Shown here in pieces: positions 24,944 through 37,784 of a stretch of DNA of 64,000 nucleotides. The translations under genes were made by a program, and so were the position numbers. This DNA comes from Trichomonas vaginalis G3 (lineage: Eukaryota > Parabasalia > Trichomonadida > Trichomonadidae): positions 29,666,082 to 29,730,081 of the forward strand of contig NC_067207.1 of NCBI RefSeq assembly GCF_026262505.1, read 5' to 3'. Below the pieces are notes generated by a model. That model saw nothing but the letters and a program-made list of their open reading frames with translations, did no database searches and had not been told where the DNA came from. How positions within the stretch are numbered: position 1 is the stretch's first letter; the number at the start of each line of letters is the position of its first letter.

Positions 24944-25890
24944 TGTTAAAAATATAATTCTCTCATTTGGTAATAAAATCGAAAATTTGATTTTTAAAAT
25001 CTTACCAAGTTGTTGATGATGATTCACTTTCTTCATCATCATCACTGTATTGACATTAGACAAGAACAGTTTCATTAGAACGTTGAGATTCAATCCAGAG
25101 AAATCGACAACGAGACTTATCAATGAAAAACAATTCCAAATTCCTTTGACGATGTCGAATGCCGCAGAAGGACTCAATGTTTGATTCCAATCACGAGTTT
25201 AAAGATCAATATGTTGGTACAAAGAAAGACAAAGTGCAGTTGATTTCTTTGGAAAGCGAATCAGAAAGAGAAGTTGTTTTCCATTCGAATATCACTGCTT
25301 ATGATTTCTCTAGTAATTACATGCTTTTGCACAAACAGATTCAACAATTTCCATCTACAAACACAGCGAATCAATGATTTTCTCGATACAACTAAACGCT
25401 GGAACAATCGAAGCTTTAGCTGTTTCTGCAATTTTCCAAGATGGTCGCTGTAGGAACAAGAGAAGGAGAAATCTATTTAGTGTCTATTTTATCAAAACAC
25501 GTGACACAGATTTTGATTTGGAATCTTTTGTTTGCACAAATTTGGTAATTACTAAAAATTGGGGATTCATTGTTGCTTTTTTGCGAAGGTTTGGATGATA
25601 CAACTTGGCCGCAAAGATCGTTGTTTATACTTGCAATGGAGTTAAAGTGGCTGAATACCCAATAAACAGATTACCAACATTCTGTTGCTCTCAATGACAG
25701 GTACGGATTCGACCACTCATTTTCACGAATTCGAATCAAGAAATTGTTTTGTTTGAAGCTCCTTTCCCTGAAAAGATGACGAAGATTTGCGATAAAATTG
25801 GAGATTTCACTATTATATTGAACAGTGGGGTACAAGGTCTCTGATTGCAATCACAACTGATGGTTTTCTGTTCATGTTATCCCGGTATTT
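24940..25890 (+). pseudogene. BEACH-type C-terminal WD region, noisy copy 1
   Basis: Same sequence as 35,880-36,838 but with many scattered one-base insertions and deletions that break the frame in several places. The density and type of differences (homopolymers, dropped bases) look like uncorrected long-read error rather than decay, because neighbouring non-coding DNA differs in the same way. Confidence 0.7.
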
Positions 25891-26072
25891 TAATTTTATT
25901 ATTTTTATCTTGTATTATTGTAAATATATATTTTCGTTTTATATATATTATTCTTTTCCAAAATGTGTATCTCTTTATTCTGTTAATTTTACCAAAAGTT
26001 AACAAGACATTCTCGCAACTTTGTTATATACTTATTTATTTGAAAGTAGATACACGTAAACTACAAAATTTA

Positions 26073-29070
26073 TAGGGTTGTACAAACTGGCACAATTTTG
26101 CGGGCCGCGTGCCAGCTCCTGGCAGGCGGCCAAAATCAAAAAAGTGGCCAAAAATCGGGCCTCGTGGCGTGGAAAGGGTGGACCCGAAGGGCGACATCCT
26201 TTCCACGCCACTCGGCCTATGACCACATTATATAATATGCCTCATTATTATTTTTTCTTCTTTCTCTTCTTTTTTTTTTCTTTTTCTCTTTTCTTTCTTC
26301 TTTTTCCTTTTCCTTCCTTTTTTTCTAGTTTTGGAAAGGAAAAAGTAAAAAATTTAATAATTAATTTTATTACTATGAAAATATACTTTTTAGCTTATAT
26401 TGTAAGCTGTGAGAGTTTTAAGTGATGGAAGTATATAAATCAAATTTGAAATTCAACAAATCTTGTTATGATTAAGTTGAATATTGTACTCTAATTAAGA
26501 TTTTAGTTATGAACTCAGGTATTATATAATAAAAGTATAACTCAGGATAATAAAGAGGTTTTTAAATGTAGATCTGAAAATCAAACTACCATGTTTGATA
26601 TGATTAAGTTGAATAATGTTATTTATTAAATGGTTCAAATCTGTGAATCGGCAATTACAAATTAAAGGCGTAGTTCAAAAAATTAAGAGATTTTAAAAAT
26701 TTAATATCAGAATTAAACTAAAAAAAGGATTTAGTTATTTTCAGTAATTATCAGAAAAGGTTAAAAGATAGGGTAAGTAATGAGACTTGAGTGAGATGTG
26801 AGAAATCATATGTAAATATTAGATATTGGTTAGTAAGGTAGTAATGAGAGTTAAGATCTGTTAGTAAGGTGTATGAGAGTTAAGATCTGGTTAGTAAGTA
26901 GATGAGAGTTAAGATCTGGTTAGTAAGGTAGTAATGAAGTTAAGATTGGTTAGTAAGGTAGTAATGAGAGTAAGATCTGGTTAGTAAGGTAGTAATGAGA
27001 GTTAAGATCTGTTAGTAAGGTAGTAATGAGAGTTAAGATCTGGTTAGTAAGGTAGTATGAGAGTTAAGATCTGGTTAGTAAGGTAGTAATGAGAGTTAAG
27101 ATCTGGTTAGTAAGGTAGTAATGAGAGTTAAGATCTGGTTAGTAAGGTAGTAATGAGAGTTAAGATCTGGTTAGTAAGGTAGTAATGAGAGTTAAGATCT
27201 GGTTAGTAAGGTAGTAATGAGGTTAAGATCTGGTTAGTAAGGTAGTAATGAGAGTTAAGATCTGGTTAGTAGGTAGTAATGAGAGTTAAGATCTGGTTAG
27301 TAAGGTAGTAATGAGAGTTAAGATCTGTTAGTAGTAGTATGAGAGTTAGATCTGGTTAGTAAGTAGTAATGAGAGTTAAGATCTGGTTAGTAAGGTAGTA
27401 TGAGAGTTAGATCTGGTTAGTAAGTAGTAATGAGAGTTAAGATCTGTTAGTAAGGTAGTAATGAGAGTTAAGATCTGGTTAGTAAGTGTAGTAATGAGAG
27501 TTAAGATCTGGTTAGTAAGGTAGTAATGAGAGTTAAGATCTGGTTAGTAAGGTAGTAATGAGAGTTTAAGATCTGGTTTAGTAGGTAAGTAATGAGAGTT
27601 AAGATCTGGTTTAGTAAGGTAGTAATGAGAAGTTAAGATCTGGTTAGTAAGGTAGTAATGAGAGTTAAGATCTGGTTAGTAAGGTAGTAATGAGAGTTAA
27701 GATCTGGTTAGTAAGGTATAATGAGAGTTAAGATCTGGTTAGTAAGGTAGTAATGAGAGTTAAGATCTGGTTAGTAAGGTAGTAATGAGAGTTAAATCTG
27801 GTTAGTAAGGTAGTAATGAGAGTAATGTATTGGTAAAGGTAGTAATGAGAGTTAAGATCTGTTAGTAAGGTAGTAATGAAGTTAAGATTGGTTAAGTAGG
27901 TAGTATGAGAGTTAAGATCTGGTTAGTAAGGTAGTAATGAGAGTTAAATCTGGTTAGTAAGGTAGTAATGAGAGTTAAGATCTGGTTAGTATAAGGTAGT
28001 AATGAGAGTTAAGATCTGGTTAGTAAGGTAGTAATGAGAGTTAAGATCTGGTTAGTAAGGTAGTAATGAGAGTTAAGATCTGGTTAGTAAGGTAGTAATG
28101 AGAGTTAAGATCTGGTTAGTAAGTAGTAATGAGAGTTAAGATCTGGTTAGTAAGGTAGTAATGAGAGTTAAGATCTGGTTAGTAAGGTAGTAATGAGAGT
28201 TAAGATCTGGTTAGTAAGGTAGTAATGAGAGTTAGATCTGGTTTAGTAAGGTTAGTAATGAGAGTTAAGATCTGGTTAGTAAGGTAGTAATGAGAGTTAA
28301 GATCTGGTTAGTAGGTATAATGAGAGATCTGCGGGCAGTAATGATACATCTATGAGTACATAACTAAAACCTGAGTTCTATGAGCGAAATCTGAGAGCTG
28401 AAAGCCGAGAGATCTAAGGTAAGTAATGAGAGAAGAGAATTTGAAATTTTACAAAATACGTTTACTCATACAAAATAATTCGCATTCTTTTATAACGAAT
28501 CTCAATGCCAATTAATACATAAAACAGATTTTGCAATCAATTGCAAGATTTAGAAAGATTTTATTTATAATCTCAGCCAATTAACAAATATTTTATTGAT
28601 TTCGTAAAAAATAGCAATAAACATAAAAATATGACATTCTATTTTTCCAAAAAAAATTTCAAAAATCATTTTTTAACATGAAATTTATATTTTTTAATTT
28701 TTTTTTAAATTTTGAATTTTTTTTTGGAATTTTCAATCATGTCAAAAGTCGGGATCTACAAATGTATTCTCTTTGACATAGGATAAAAATATCCTTTCTT
28801 ATAATTTCATTGTAAAATAAAATTTTCTTAAATTTATTGAATCCAAACTTAACTTTGCAACATTTTATTATTATAAAACTAAGAAACATCAGTAAACTTC
28901 AATTTGGAGCTTAAAATCATATCTAAATTGAAAAATAAGGGGAAAAAAATTGTAAAAAAAAATCTCATTAGATGGGGCAAAAAGTGACTTTTTTAATGTG
29001 GTTTTTAAAAAAATCGTGCCAGCTGGCCAAAAAAGGTGTGCCAGCAGGCGTGCCAGTTTGTACAACCCTA
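26073..29070. mobile_element. non-autonomous hAT-like element, copy 1
   Basis: Perfect terminal repeats TAGGGTTGTACAAACTGGCA at both ends, inverted, flanked by the 8-bp duplication AAAATTTA (26,065-26,072 and 29,071-29,078). TIR start TAGGG and an 8-bp duplication are hallmarks of the hAT superfamily. No transposase frame is present. The interior is mostly a 32-bp minisatellite with A/T-rich shoulders. Noisy copy of 37,020-40,157. Confidence 0.8.
26830..28325 (+). repeat. 32-bp minisatellite array, copy 1 (noisy)
   Basis: About 47 units of GGTTAGTAAGGTAGTAATGA + GAGTTAAGATCT. Units vary by dropped or added single bases throughout, in contrast to the uniform array at 37,785-39,406. Confidence 0.85.
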
Positions 29071-29098
29071 AAAATTTATATAACAACAAAAGTGTATT

Positions 29099-30600
29099 TA
29101 ATTAATACAAATCATTCAATTCGGAGTAATATATATTATCTCCACAGAATTTATTATGGCTTGGATCAGATTTAACTTTCTCATAGAATTCTGTTACATT
29201 ACAATTATGAAGAATACTAACTCTGTTGTCAATTTCTAATATCTTCTTAATAACAGATAAATCAATCATAAATTCAGAATCAGGAATATTTTGCATAACT
29301 AGGCCATTTTTGCTTATCAACTGTCTCAATTAAAAGCTTTATATATTTGAAGTTTGATTCAATATCAATTGCAGCTGGTGATCCAATATGTCCAAGATTC
29401 ATGTTTCTTATTATAAACTGCCCAAATTCCTAACGATTGGCAAAATCCAATATTTGCCCAATCTTCAAAATTCGATCCTATAAAATAGATTCCTGTTTTT
29501 TCTTTCATCATCATTGCTTTAATCCAGATGAACCAGGTGGAGTTATAAAATATTTTGCTCCTGCCAATACTTGAACACATGATTTTATCGAACCTAATTG
29601 TGAATCATCATGAAACTCCCATCTTATATTCATGAAATGATTTTTTACAACAACTATGAGTTCTTGGATATTAGTTACATGTCTTGCTCTTCCATATGGT
29701 CTATTTGTAATGACACCATAATTAGGAATGATATCTGATAAATATATAATTTGAAAATGTGATCTCTTAATTCACAATTGAATGAACTTGCCCATTCGGC
29801 CGATCTTGGGGTGATAAGACGTATAAATTGTGGACGAGTTCAAAACTCCATGATAATGATGTAATGGAACATCTTGGAATCCAAGTTCATCCAAGTTTCT
29901 TCTAACATACCTTGATTACCCATTATTGCAAGCTTTGACTTCTTAACATATCTTTGGAAGGTATAGTAAACCTGCCATAGTGGAGTCACTTATAAAATGG
30001 CCCAAGGACCAAAATGAATTGATCCAAGTATTAAATGATCGATTTCTCTATGAGAATTAGTGATTCTTGATTTACTATATGTTTTCTTGGCCCATGGGAA
30101 TATGAGAAAAGAATCATCTGTGAAAATTCCTTGACTTGTAACTAAAACATGCTGGAAATGATAATAAGTTGTAAATTCTCGGGCAGCTGCTGAAAAACAA
30201 AATAAAACATCATAAATTCTACTTTTCCAATTTAACATGACAAGTTTATTGTCAGCATATGGACTAATAAAATTCAGTTCTTTCATTTCTGCTATATTTT
30301 TACACATCAAATGCTTTAATCTCTTTTGAAATCGTAAATTCCTCTTTGATTTGAAATTTCTGGACAGGTGTAAGATCGTTATTATTCCTATTACATTGAA
30401 AAACTCTGAAAAATTTACCGAAATTGCAAACAAAGCATAAGGATATTATAAATACAAGCAATAAATAATGTATATCGATTACTATGGGGAAAAGACTCAT
30501 CAGCTTCCATATTTGATGATAAAAGAGGTTTTGTTTTCTTTTATTTTGAATATTTTTTATCCTCCTTATGATATAAATTTCTTTTAATTGCATAAAGACT
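29099..30600 (-). pseudogene. GT61-like glycosyltransferase gene, noisy copy 1
   Basis: Matches the intact gene at 40,190-41,692 along its whole length, with scattered small insertions and deletions splitting the frame into short pieces. Interpreted as an unpolished duplicate in the assembly; a genuine decayed paralogue is the alternative. Confidence 0.65.
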
Positions 30601-32866
30601 ATAAATCCAAGAATGTTTAAAAATTGAATTTCTTTGAGGAGGATTAATAATTAAATGCACTTTGAAAAAATCAAACTGTTTCCAATATATTCTTCTCTTG
30701 ATATTGGTTTTCAAATGCGGTTCATTAATATTGGGCCAATTTTTGTATTATTTTGTCATTCTGATTTTACATATCTAAAAATTCAAAAATCATGCGCTTA
30801 AATGAAGTCTACAATCATAAATTCATGTAGTTATTGCCAATGGAAAACTTATTTTTAATTAATATTATTGCTTTTTTTTTCAAATTGTCTCCTCATAAAT
30901 TTGACAGCAGAAATCGAATCAGCGGGCCAGAAGAATCAGATTACGTGTGGAAAATAGGTTTTGAACGCTTAGATAGGGCTAAAATGAGACTTTATGAGAT
31001 GTGTTGTATAATTATAGTTTTTGCGATAATGTGTCATGAGATCAGAATATAAGAGAGTAAATATGTATTATTGTCACAGGTTTATATGTGGGGATAGCTC
31101 GATAGAGTCTCTAAAAGAGATTAGTACGTGAGTAAGGCGATTTAATAAACAAAAGAAAGAAATAATTAATTTTTTTTTTAACTTCGAAAAGATTGTATGA
31201 AAGTGTCTTTGATTGTAAGATACATTTAGATCGACAAGAGTGTATTGTGCACTCTTGTCGGTCAAACTTCCGCATTCAAGTTATGAATGCGGAAGATTGT
31301 CTCATTCTGGGAGACATGCAGTGACAATGTCTCCCGGAATGAGACATGCAGACCGACAAGAGTGCACAATACACTCTTGTCGGTCGAAGTTTTGCAATCG
31401 CGTTGTGATTGCAAAAGATGTGCTATTCCTGCATATTTTCTACGAGCCTGCTTCATAAAATTGAATCCTTCTATCCAAATTAAATGCGATTTCGCTAATC
31501 TTTCATCTAAAATCACTAATCAGAAGCATATTGCAAGTTAACTTGAACCGGCATGTTCCTCCTATCCTGTCTTTCAGTTCTTTCTATCAGCCATGGTTCA
31601 CAAGGAGGAGAGCTTTGCGCACAATCAGACATAAGATTGCGGCAGAGGAACCGGGAAGAGAGCAGCTTGAAGCGGTAAGATGTCCGAATGCTGTCTCCCA
31701 GGTGTATCTGTCAGGCAAAGTTCACAAGGAGGAGAGCTTTGCGCACAATCAAACAGAAGAATTGCGGCAGAGGAACCGGGAAGAAGCAGCTTGAAGCGGT
31801 AAGCTGTTTTCAAGTCTTTAGTTAACAAACTTAACAAAAGACATCTAAAAAATTTGAAATAATTGCAAAATAATGCCGTCAGGTAATGCGCACCTAAGGG
31901 AGGTGTTTTGGCGGAGCTGGGGTATCTTGGTGAGTACTCAGGAGGCCAAGAAGGCACCCCAACCGACATTTTGCTGACGCATTGTGTAAGCAACCATTCT
32001 GATAACAGCTCAAACCGTCGGGACAAAATAATTTATGAAATTATAAGTCATCTTTCTAATACATATTTTTGGAAGGGCGTAAGATACGCCAACTTAAATA
32101 TATTATTAAATATGAGAAAATCGCTCAACAAAAAAAACAATTCTTTCAAAAAGTTTGACATTGATCTTCTAATACATATCCTCTGGAAGGAGTTTACATT
32201 CACAAAAATAAAAACCAGTTCAAAATCTTATTACTCCTTGAATTAAAATCATTTAATTTCAAATCCATTCCAAATCCTTAAATCTGTATTAAAATCATTT
32301 TGCCAACAACCAACACAATACAAATTACATTTCCATATATCTTCTGTCCATTTTATTTTTTATCTCATTTTATTTAATTTATTTAAAGCATATAGACATC
32401 GAGATCCTTTACACATGTTATATAAAATCAAATACATAATAAATTCTTAATTCTAGAGATATCTCAAAATCTCAATTTTTTAATTAAAATACCTTTCATT
32501 TTTCACAGTACTATCACAACAAACAAGCCATTTACTAATTAACACATATAAGAAAAATATCAAATTACAAAACAACTTTCAATATCATTCGCATCGAATT
32601 CTATTTTTTCATAATTATCAACTACATATTATTATATAATATATGTCGGCGCATATTCCACTCTATACAAGTGTCAGACATACTCACACAAAGCTGTGAG
32701 ATTCATACCTCTATCAGTAGGACTTCTCAAATCAAGAACACATATGTTTCACTATCGCACATCTGTGTAGGATCTAATTAACCCTTTGGACTGGTACTTC
32801 AAAATTTGATAATTTGATAATTTCATGTGATATCATCATTTTGCCTTTAAAACAACTGTGCGTTTA
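30601..32866. other. host intergenic copy 1 with hairpin cluster
   Basis: Noisy copy of 41,700-43,965. It includes the five-hairpin cluster (31,232-31,415), two copies of the 84-bp unit (from about 31,597 and 31,720) and the GC-rich structured stretch at about 31,876-31,995. At 32,866 it switches abruptly into the 32-bp array. No convincing gene. Confidence 0.6.
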
Positions 32867-32867
32867 A

Positions 32868-34460
32868 GGTAAGTAATGAGAGTTAAGATTCTGGTTAGTA
32901 AGGTAGTAATGAGAGTTTAAGATCTGGTTAGTAAGGTTAGTAATAGAGAGTTGAAAGATCTGGTTAGGTGAAGGTAGTAAATGAGAGTTAAGATCTGGTT
33001 AGTAAGGTAGTAATGAGAGTAAATCTGGTTAGTAAGGTAGTAAATGAGAGTTAAGATCTGGTTAGTAAGGTAGTAATGAGAGTTAAGATCATGGTTAGTA
33101 AGGTAGTAATGAGAGTTAAGATCTGGTTAGTTAATGTAGTAATGATAGAAGTTAAAGAATCTGGTTAGTAAGGTAGTAATGAGAGTTAAGATCTGGTTAG
33201 TTAGGGTAGTAAGAGAGTAAGATCTGTTAGTAAGGTAGTAATGAGAGTTAAGATCTGGTTAGTAAGGTAGTAATGAGAGTTAAGATCTGGTTAGTAAGGT
33301 AGTAATGAGAGTTAAGATCTGGTTAGTAAGGTAGTAATGAGAGTTAGATTGTGTTATAAGGTAGTATGAGAGTTAAGATCTGGTTAGTAAGTGATAATGA
33401 GAGTTAAGATCTGGTTAGTAGGTAGTAATGAGAGTTAAGATCTGGTTAGTAAGAGGTAGTAATGAGAGTTAAGATCTGGTTAGTAAGGTAGTAATGAGAG
33501 TTAAGATCTGGTTAGTAAGTAGTAATGAGAGTTAAGATCTGGTTTAGTAAGGTAGTAATGAGAGTTAAGATCTGGTTAGTAAGGTAGTAAGTGAAGTTAA
33601 ATCTGTTAGTAAGGTAGTAATGAGAGTTAAGATCTGGTTAGTAAGGTAGTAATGAGAGTTAAGATCTGGTTAGTAAGGTAGTAATGAGAGTTAAGATCTG
33701 GTTAGTAAGTTAGTAATGAGAATCTGCGGGCAGTAATGATACATCTATGAGTACATATATAAAACCTGAGTTATGAGCGAAATCTGAGAGCTGAAAGCGA
33801 GAGATCTAAGGTAATAATGAGAGAAGAGAATTTGAAATTTTACAAAATACGTTTACTCATACAAAATAATTCGCATTCTTTATAACGAATCTCAATGCCA
33901 ATTAATACATAAAACAGATTTTAGCAATCAATTGCAAGATTTAGAAAGATTTTATTTTATAATCTCAGCCAAATTAACAAATATTTTATTGATTCGTAAA
34001 AAATAGCAATAAAACATAAAAATATGACATTCTATTTTTTCCAAAAAAAATTTCAAAAATCATTTTTTAACATGAATTTATATTTTTTAATTTTTTTTTT
34101 AAATTTGATATTTTTTTTGGAATTTTCAATCATGTCAAAAGTCGGGATCTACAAATGTATTCTCTTTGACATAGGATAAAAATATCCTTTCTTATAATTT
34201 CATTGTAAAATAAAATTTTCTTAATTTATTGAATCCAAACTAACTTTGCAACATTTTATTATCATAAAAACTAAGAAACATCAGTAAATTCAATTTGGGA
34301 GCTAAAATCATATCTAAATTGAAAAATAAGGGGAAAAAAATTGTAAAAAAAAATCTCATTAGATGGGGCAAAAAGTGACTTTTTTAATGTGGTTTTTAAA
34401 AAAATCGTGCCAGCTGGCCAAAAAAGGTGTCAGCAGGGCCTGCCAGTTTGTACAACCCTA
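32868..34460. mobile_element. partial hAT-like element, copy 3 (array plus right half)
   Basis: Starts inside the 32-bp array (about 26 noisy units to 33,725) and continues through the right A/T-rich shoulder to a right TIR ending at 34,460. The left TIR and left shoulder are absent. The abrupt start, directly after GTGCGTTTAAGG, is a likely assembly or recombination joint. Confidence 0.65.
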
Positions 34461-34487
34461 AAAATTTATTAACACAAAAGTGTATTT

Positions 34488-35575
34488 AATTAATAACAAA
34501 TCATTCAATTCGGAGTAATATATATTATCTCCACAGAATTTATATGGCTTGGATCAGATTTAACTTTCTCATAGAATTCTGTTACATACAATTATGAAGA
34601 ATACTAACTCTGTTGTCAATTTCTAATATCTCTTCTTAATAACAGATAAATCAATCATAAATTCAGAATCAGGAAATCATTTTGCATAACTAGGCCATTT
34701 TTGCTTATCAACTGTCAATTAAAAGCTTTATATATTTGAATTGATTCATATCAATTGCAGCTGGTGATCCAATATGTCCAAGATTCATGTTCTCTTATAT
34801 AACTGCCCAAATCTCTAACATTGGCAAATCCATATTTGCCCAATCTTCAAAATTCGATCCTATAAAATAGATTCCTGTTTTTTCTTTCATCATCATTGCT
34901 TTAAATCCAGATGAACCATGGAGTTATAAAATATTTGCTCCTGCCAATACTTGAACACATGATTTATCGAACCTAATTGTGAATCATCATGAAACTCCCA
35001 TCTTATATTCATGAAATGATTTTTTAACAAACTATGAGTTCTTGATATTTAGTTCATTCTTGCTCTTCCATATGTCTATTTGTAATGACACCATAATTAG
35101 GAATATATCTGATAAATTATATAATTGAAAATGTGATCTCTTAATTCACAATTGAAATGAACTTGCCCATTCGGCCGATCTTGGGGTGATAAGACGTATA
35201 AATTGTGGACGAGTTCAAAACCCATGATAAATGATGTAATGGAACATCTTGGAATCCAAGTTCATCCAAGTTTCTTCTAACATACCTTGATTACCCATTA
35301 TGCAAGCTTTGACTTCTTAACAATATCTTTTGGAAGGATAGTAAACCTGCCATAGGTGAGTCACTTATAAAATGGCCCAAGGACCAAAATGAATTGATCC
35401 AAGTATTAAATGATCGATTTTCTCTATGAGAATTAGTGATTCTTGATTTACTATATGTTTCTTGGCCCATGGGAATATGAGAAAAGAATCATCTGTGAAA
35501 ATTCCTTGACTTTGTAAATAAAACATCTGAAATGATTAAGTAAGTGTAAATTCTCGGGCAGCTGCTGAAAAAAAA
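34488..35575 (-). pseudogene. GT61-like glycosyltransferase, partial noisy copy 3
   Basis: Matches the C-terminal two-thirds of the intact gene at 40,190-41,692, with frequent small insertions and deletions, and fades out near 35,575. Confidence 0.6.
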
Positions 35576-35804
35576 AAATAATCATAGAAGTCTAACTTTT
35601 CAACATTAACAATGACAACTTTACTCTCGCTCACATACCGCCACTCACTCACTTCGCTGCGCTCTTCTCATTTGTCGCTATACTTTATTAATCCAAATCG
35701 CTCACACTCTCACACTCGCTATAATATCATCTTTTATTTGAAATTTCTGGACAGGCCTGTACAGATGTTAATACTCTACTACACTCCACCTTGAAATCTC
35801 AACA
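35576..35804. other. degenerate junction sequence
   Basis: A short stretch that only partly resembles the GT61 region (TTTGAAATTTCTGGACAGG survives at about 35,737) and otherwise holds CTCAC/TCGCT-rich text unlike anything else in the window. It sits between a noisy duplicate and the clean copy, as expected at the low-quality end of a read. It should not be interpreted biologically without support. Confidence 0.5.
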
Positions 35805-35850
35805 AACATCTTCAGGGCTAGAAGGCACGAAGTGCCTGGAAGCCCCACTA

Positions 35851-35880
<30 letters not shown>
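35805..35880 (+). repeat. tip of the element TIR plus T-run next to the BEACH sequence
   Basis: ACATCTTCAGGGCTAGAAGG through the hairpin tip matches the outermost 48 bases of the TIR, followed by about 30 T. The same arrangement precedes the first BEACH copy at 24,860-24,940, so the element tip/BEACH junction is present in both copies. Confidence 0.7.
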
Positions 35881-35886
<6 letters not shown>

Positions 35887-35989
35887 TGTTAAAAATATAA
35901 TTCTCTCATTTGGTAATAAAATCGAAAATTTGATTTTTAAAATCTTACCAAGTTGTTGATGATGATTCACTTTCTTCATCATCATCACT

Positions 35990-36838
35990 GTATTGACATT
36001 AGACAAGAACAGTTTCATTAGAACGTTGAGATTCAATCCAGAGAAATCGACAACGAGACTTATCAATGAAAAACAATTCCAAATTCCTTTGACGATGTCG
36101 AATGCCGCAGAAGGACTCAATGTTTTGATTCCAATCACGAGTTTAAAGATCATGATGATTGGTACAAAGAAAGACAAAGTGCAGTTGATTTCTTTGGAAA
36201 GCGAATCAGAAAGAGAAGTTGTTTTCCATTCGAATATCACTGCTTATGATTTCTCTAGTAATTACATGGCTTTTGCACAAACAGATTCAACAATTTCCAT
36301 CTACAAACACAGCGAATCAATGATTTTCTCGATACAACTAAACGCTGGAACAATCGAAGCTTTAGCTGTTTCTGCAATTTTCCAGATGGTCGCTGTAGGA
36401 ACAAGAGAAGGAGAAATCTATTTAGTGTCTATTTTATCAAAACACGTGACACAGATTTTGAATTTGGAATCTTTTGTTTGCACAAATTTGGTAATTACTA
36501 AAAATTGGGGATTCATTGTTGCTTTTTGCGAAGGTTTGGATGATACAAACTTGGCCGCAAAGATCGTTGTTTATACTTGCAATGGAGTTAAAGTGGCTGA
36601 ATACCCAATAAACAGATTACCAACATTCGTTTGCTCCTTCAATGACAGGTACGGATTCGACCACATCATTTTCACGAATTCGAATCAAGAAATGTTTTTG
36701 TTTGAAGCTCCTTTCCCTGAAAAGATGACGAAGATTTGCGATAAAATTGGAGATTCACTATATATTGAACAGTGGGGTACAAGGTCTCTGATTGCAATCA
36801 CAACTGATGGTTCTGTTCATGTTATCCCGGTATTTTAA
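35990..36838 (+). CDS. C-terminal WD-repeat region of a BEACH-type protein (5' truncated)
   Basis: About 281 codons without a plausible ATG at the start and with a stop in frame just upstream, so this is the 3' part of a larger host gene. The text (IIFSIQ...AGTIEALAVSAIFQMVAVGT then GEIYLVS, a TKNWGFIVAFCEG strand, and WGTRSLIAITTDGSVHVIPVF at the end) matches the pattern of the C-terminal WD40 propeller that follows BEACH domains in LYST/LvsA-like membrane-traffic proteins. The element tip lies about 110 bases upstream, so the gene seems cut by the insertion. Family call from pattern recognition only. Confidence 0.6.
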   Translation, partial: VLTLDKNSFIRTLRFNPEKSTTRLINEKQFQIPLTMSNAAEGLNVLIPITSLKIMMIGTKKDKVQLISLESESEREVVFHSNITAYDFSSNYMAFAQTDSTISIYKHSESMIFSIQLNAGTIEALAVSAIFQMVAVGTREGEIYLVSILSKHVTQILNLESFVCTNLVITKNWGFIVAFCEGLDDTNLAAKIVVYTCNGVKVAEYPINRLPTFVCSFNDRYGFDHIIFTNSNQEMFLFEAPFPEKMTKICDKIGDSLYIEQWGTRSLIAITTDGSVHVIPVF

Positions 36839-37104
36839 TTTTTATTATTTTTATCTTGTATTATTGTAAATATATATTTTCGTTTTATATATATTATCTT
36901 TTCCAAAAATGTGTATCTCTTTATTCTGTTAATTTTACCAAAAGTTAACAAGAACATTCTCGCAACTTTGTTATATACTTATTTATTTGAAAGTAGATAC
37001 ACGTAAACTACAAAATTTATAGGGTTGTACAAACTGGCACAATTTTGCGGGCCGCGTGCCAGCTCCTGGCAGGCGGCCAAAATCAAAAAAGTGGCCAAAA
37101 ATCG

Positions 37105-37165
37105 GGCCTCGTGGCGTGGAAAGGGTGGAGCCCGAAGGGCGACATCCTTTCCACGCCACTCGGCC
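37105..37165. repeat. long hairpin near the left end of the hAT-like element
   Basis: GTGGCGTGGAAAGG (37,111-37,124) pairs perfectly with CCTTTCCACGCCAC (37,146-37,159). Inside the loop GCCC-GAA-GGGC forms a second stem. It is the most GC-rich part of the element and could affect transposase binding or replication. Confidence 0.7.
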
Positions 37166-37784
37166 TATGACCACAATTATATAATATGCTCATTATTATT
37201 TTTTCTTCTTTTCTCTTCTTTTTTTTTCTTTTTCTCTTTTCTTTCTTCTTTTTCCCTTTTCCCTTCCTTTTTTTCTAGTTTTGGAAAGGAAAAAGTAAAA
37301 AATTTAATAATTAATTTTATTACTATGAAAATATACTTTTTAGCTTATATTGTAAGCTGTGAGAGTTTTAAGTGATGGAAGATATAAATCAAATTTGAAA
37401 TTCAACAAATCTTGTTATGATTAAGTTGAATATTGTACTCTAATTAAGAGTTTTCAGTTATGAACTCAGGTATTATATAATAAAAGTATAACTCAGGATA
37501 ATAAAGAGGTTTTTAAAATGTAGATCTGAAAATCAAACTACCATGTTTGATATGATTAAGTTGAATAATGTTATTTTATTAAATGGTTCAAATCTGTGAA
37601 ATCGGCAATTACAAATTAAAGGCGTAGTTCAAAAAATTAAAGAGATTTTAAAAATTTAATATCAGAATTAAACTAAAAAAAGGATTTAGTTATTTCAGTA
37701 ATTATCAGAAAAGGTTAAAAAGATAGGGTAAGTAATGAGACTTGAGTGAGATGTGAGAAATCATATGTAAATAATTAGATATCT

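Noticed and set aside
24800-25177. Poly-Lys reading frame antisense to the BEACH copy
   Set aside because: It is produced by the T-run and antisense codons; a shadow frame.
26830-28325. Tandem GGTTAG-containing repeats as telomere
   Set aside because: The unit is 32 bp, lies inside a mobile element with TIRs and target duplication, and is far from a sequence end.
26065-29078. hAT transposase within the element
   Set aside because: No open frame of useful length exists between the TIRs in either full copy.
30834-32246. Short plus-strand frames in the host intergenic copy
   Set aside because: They read through hairpins and repeats, differ between the two copies and show no family pattern.
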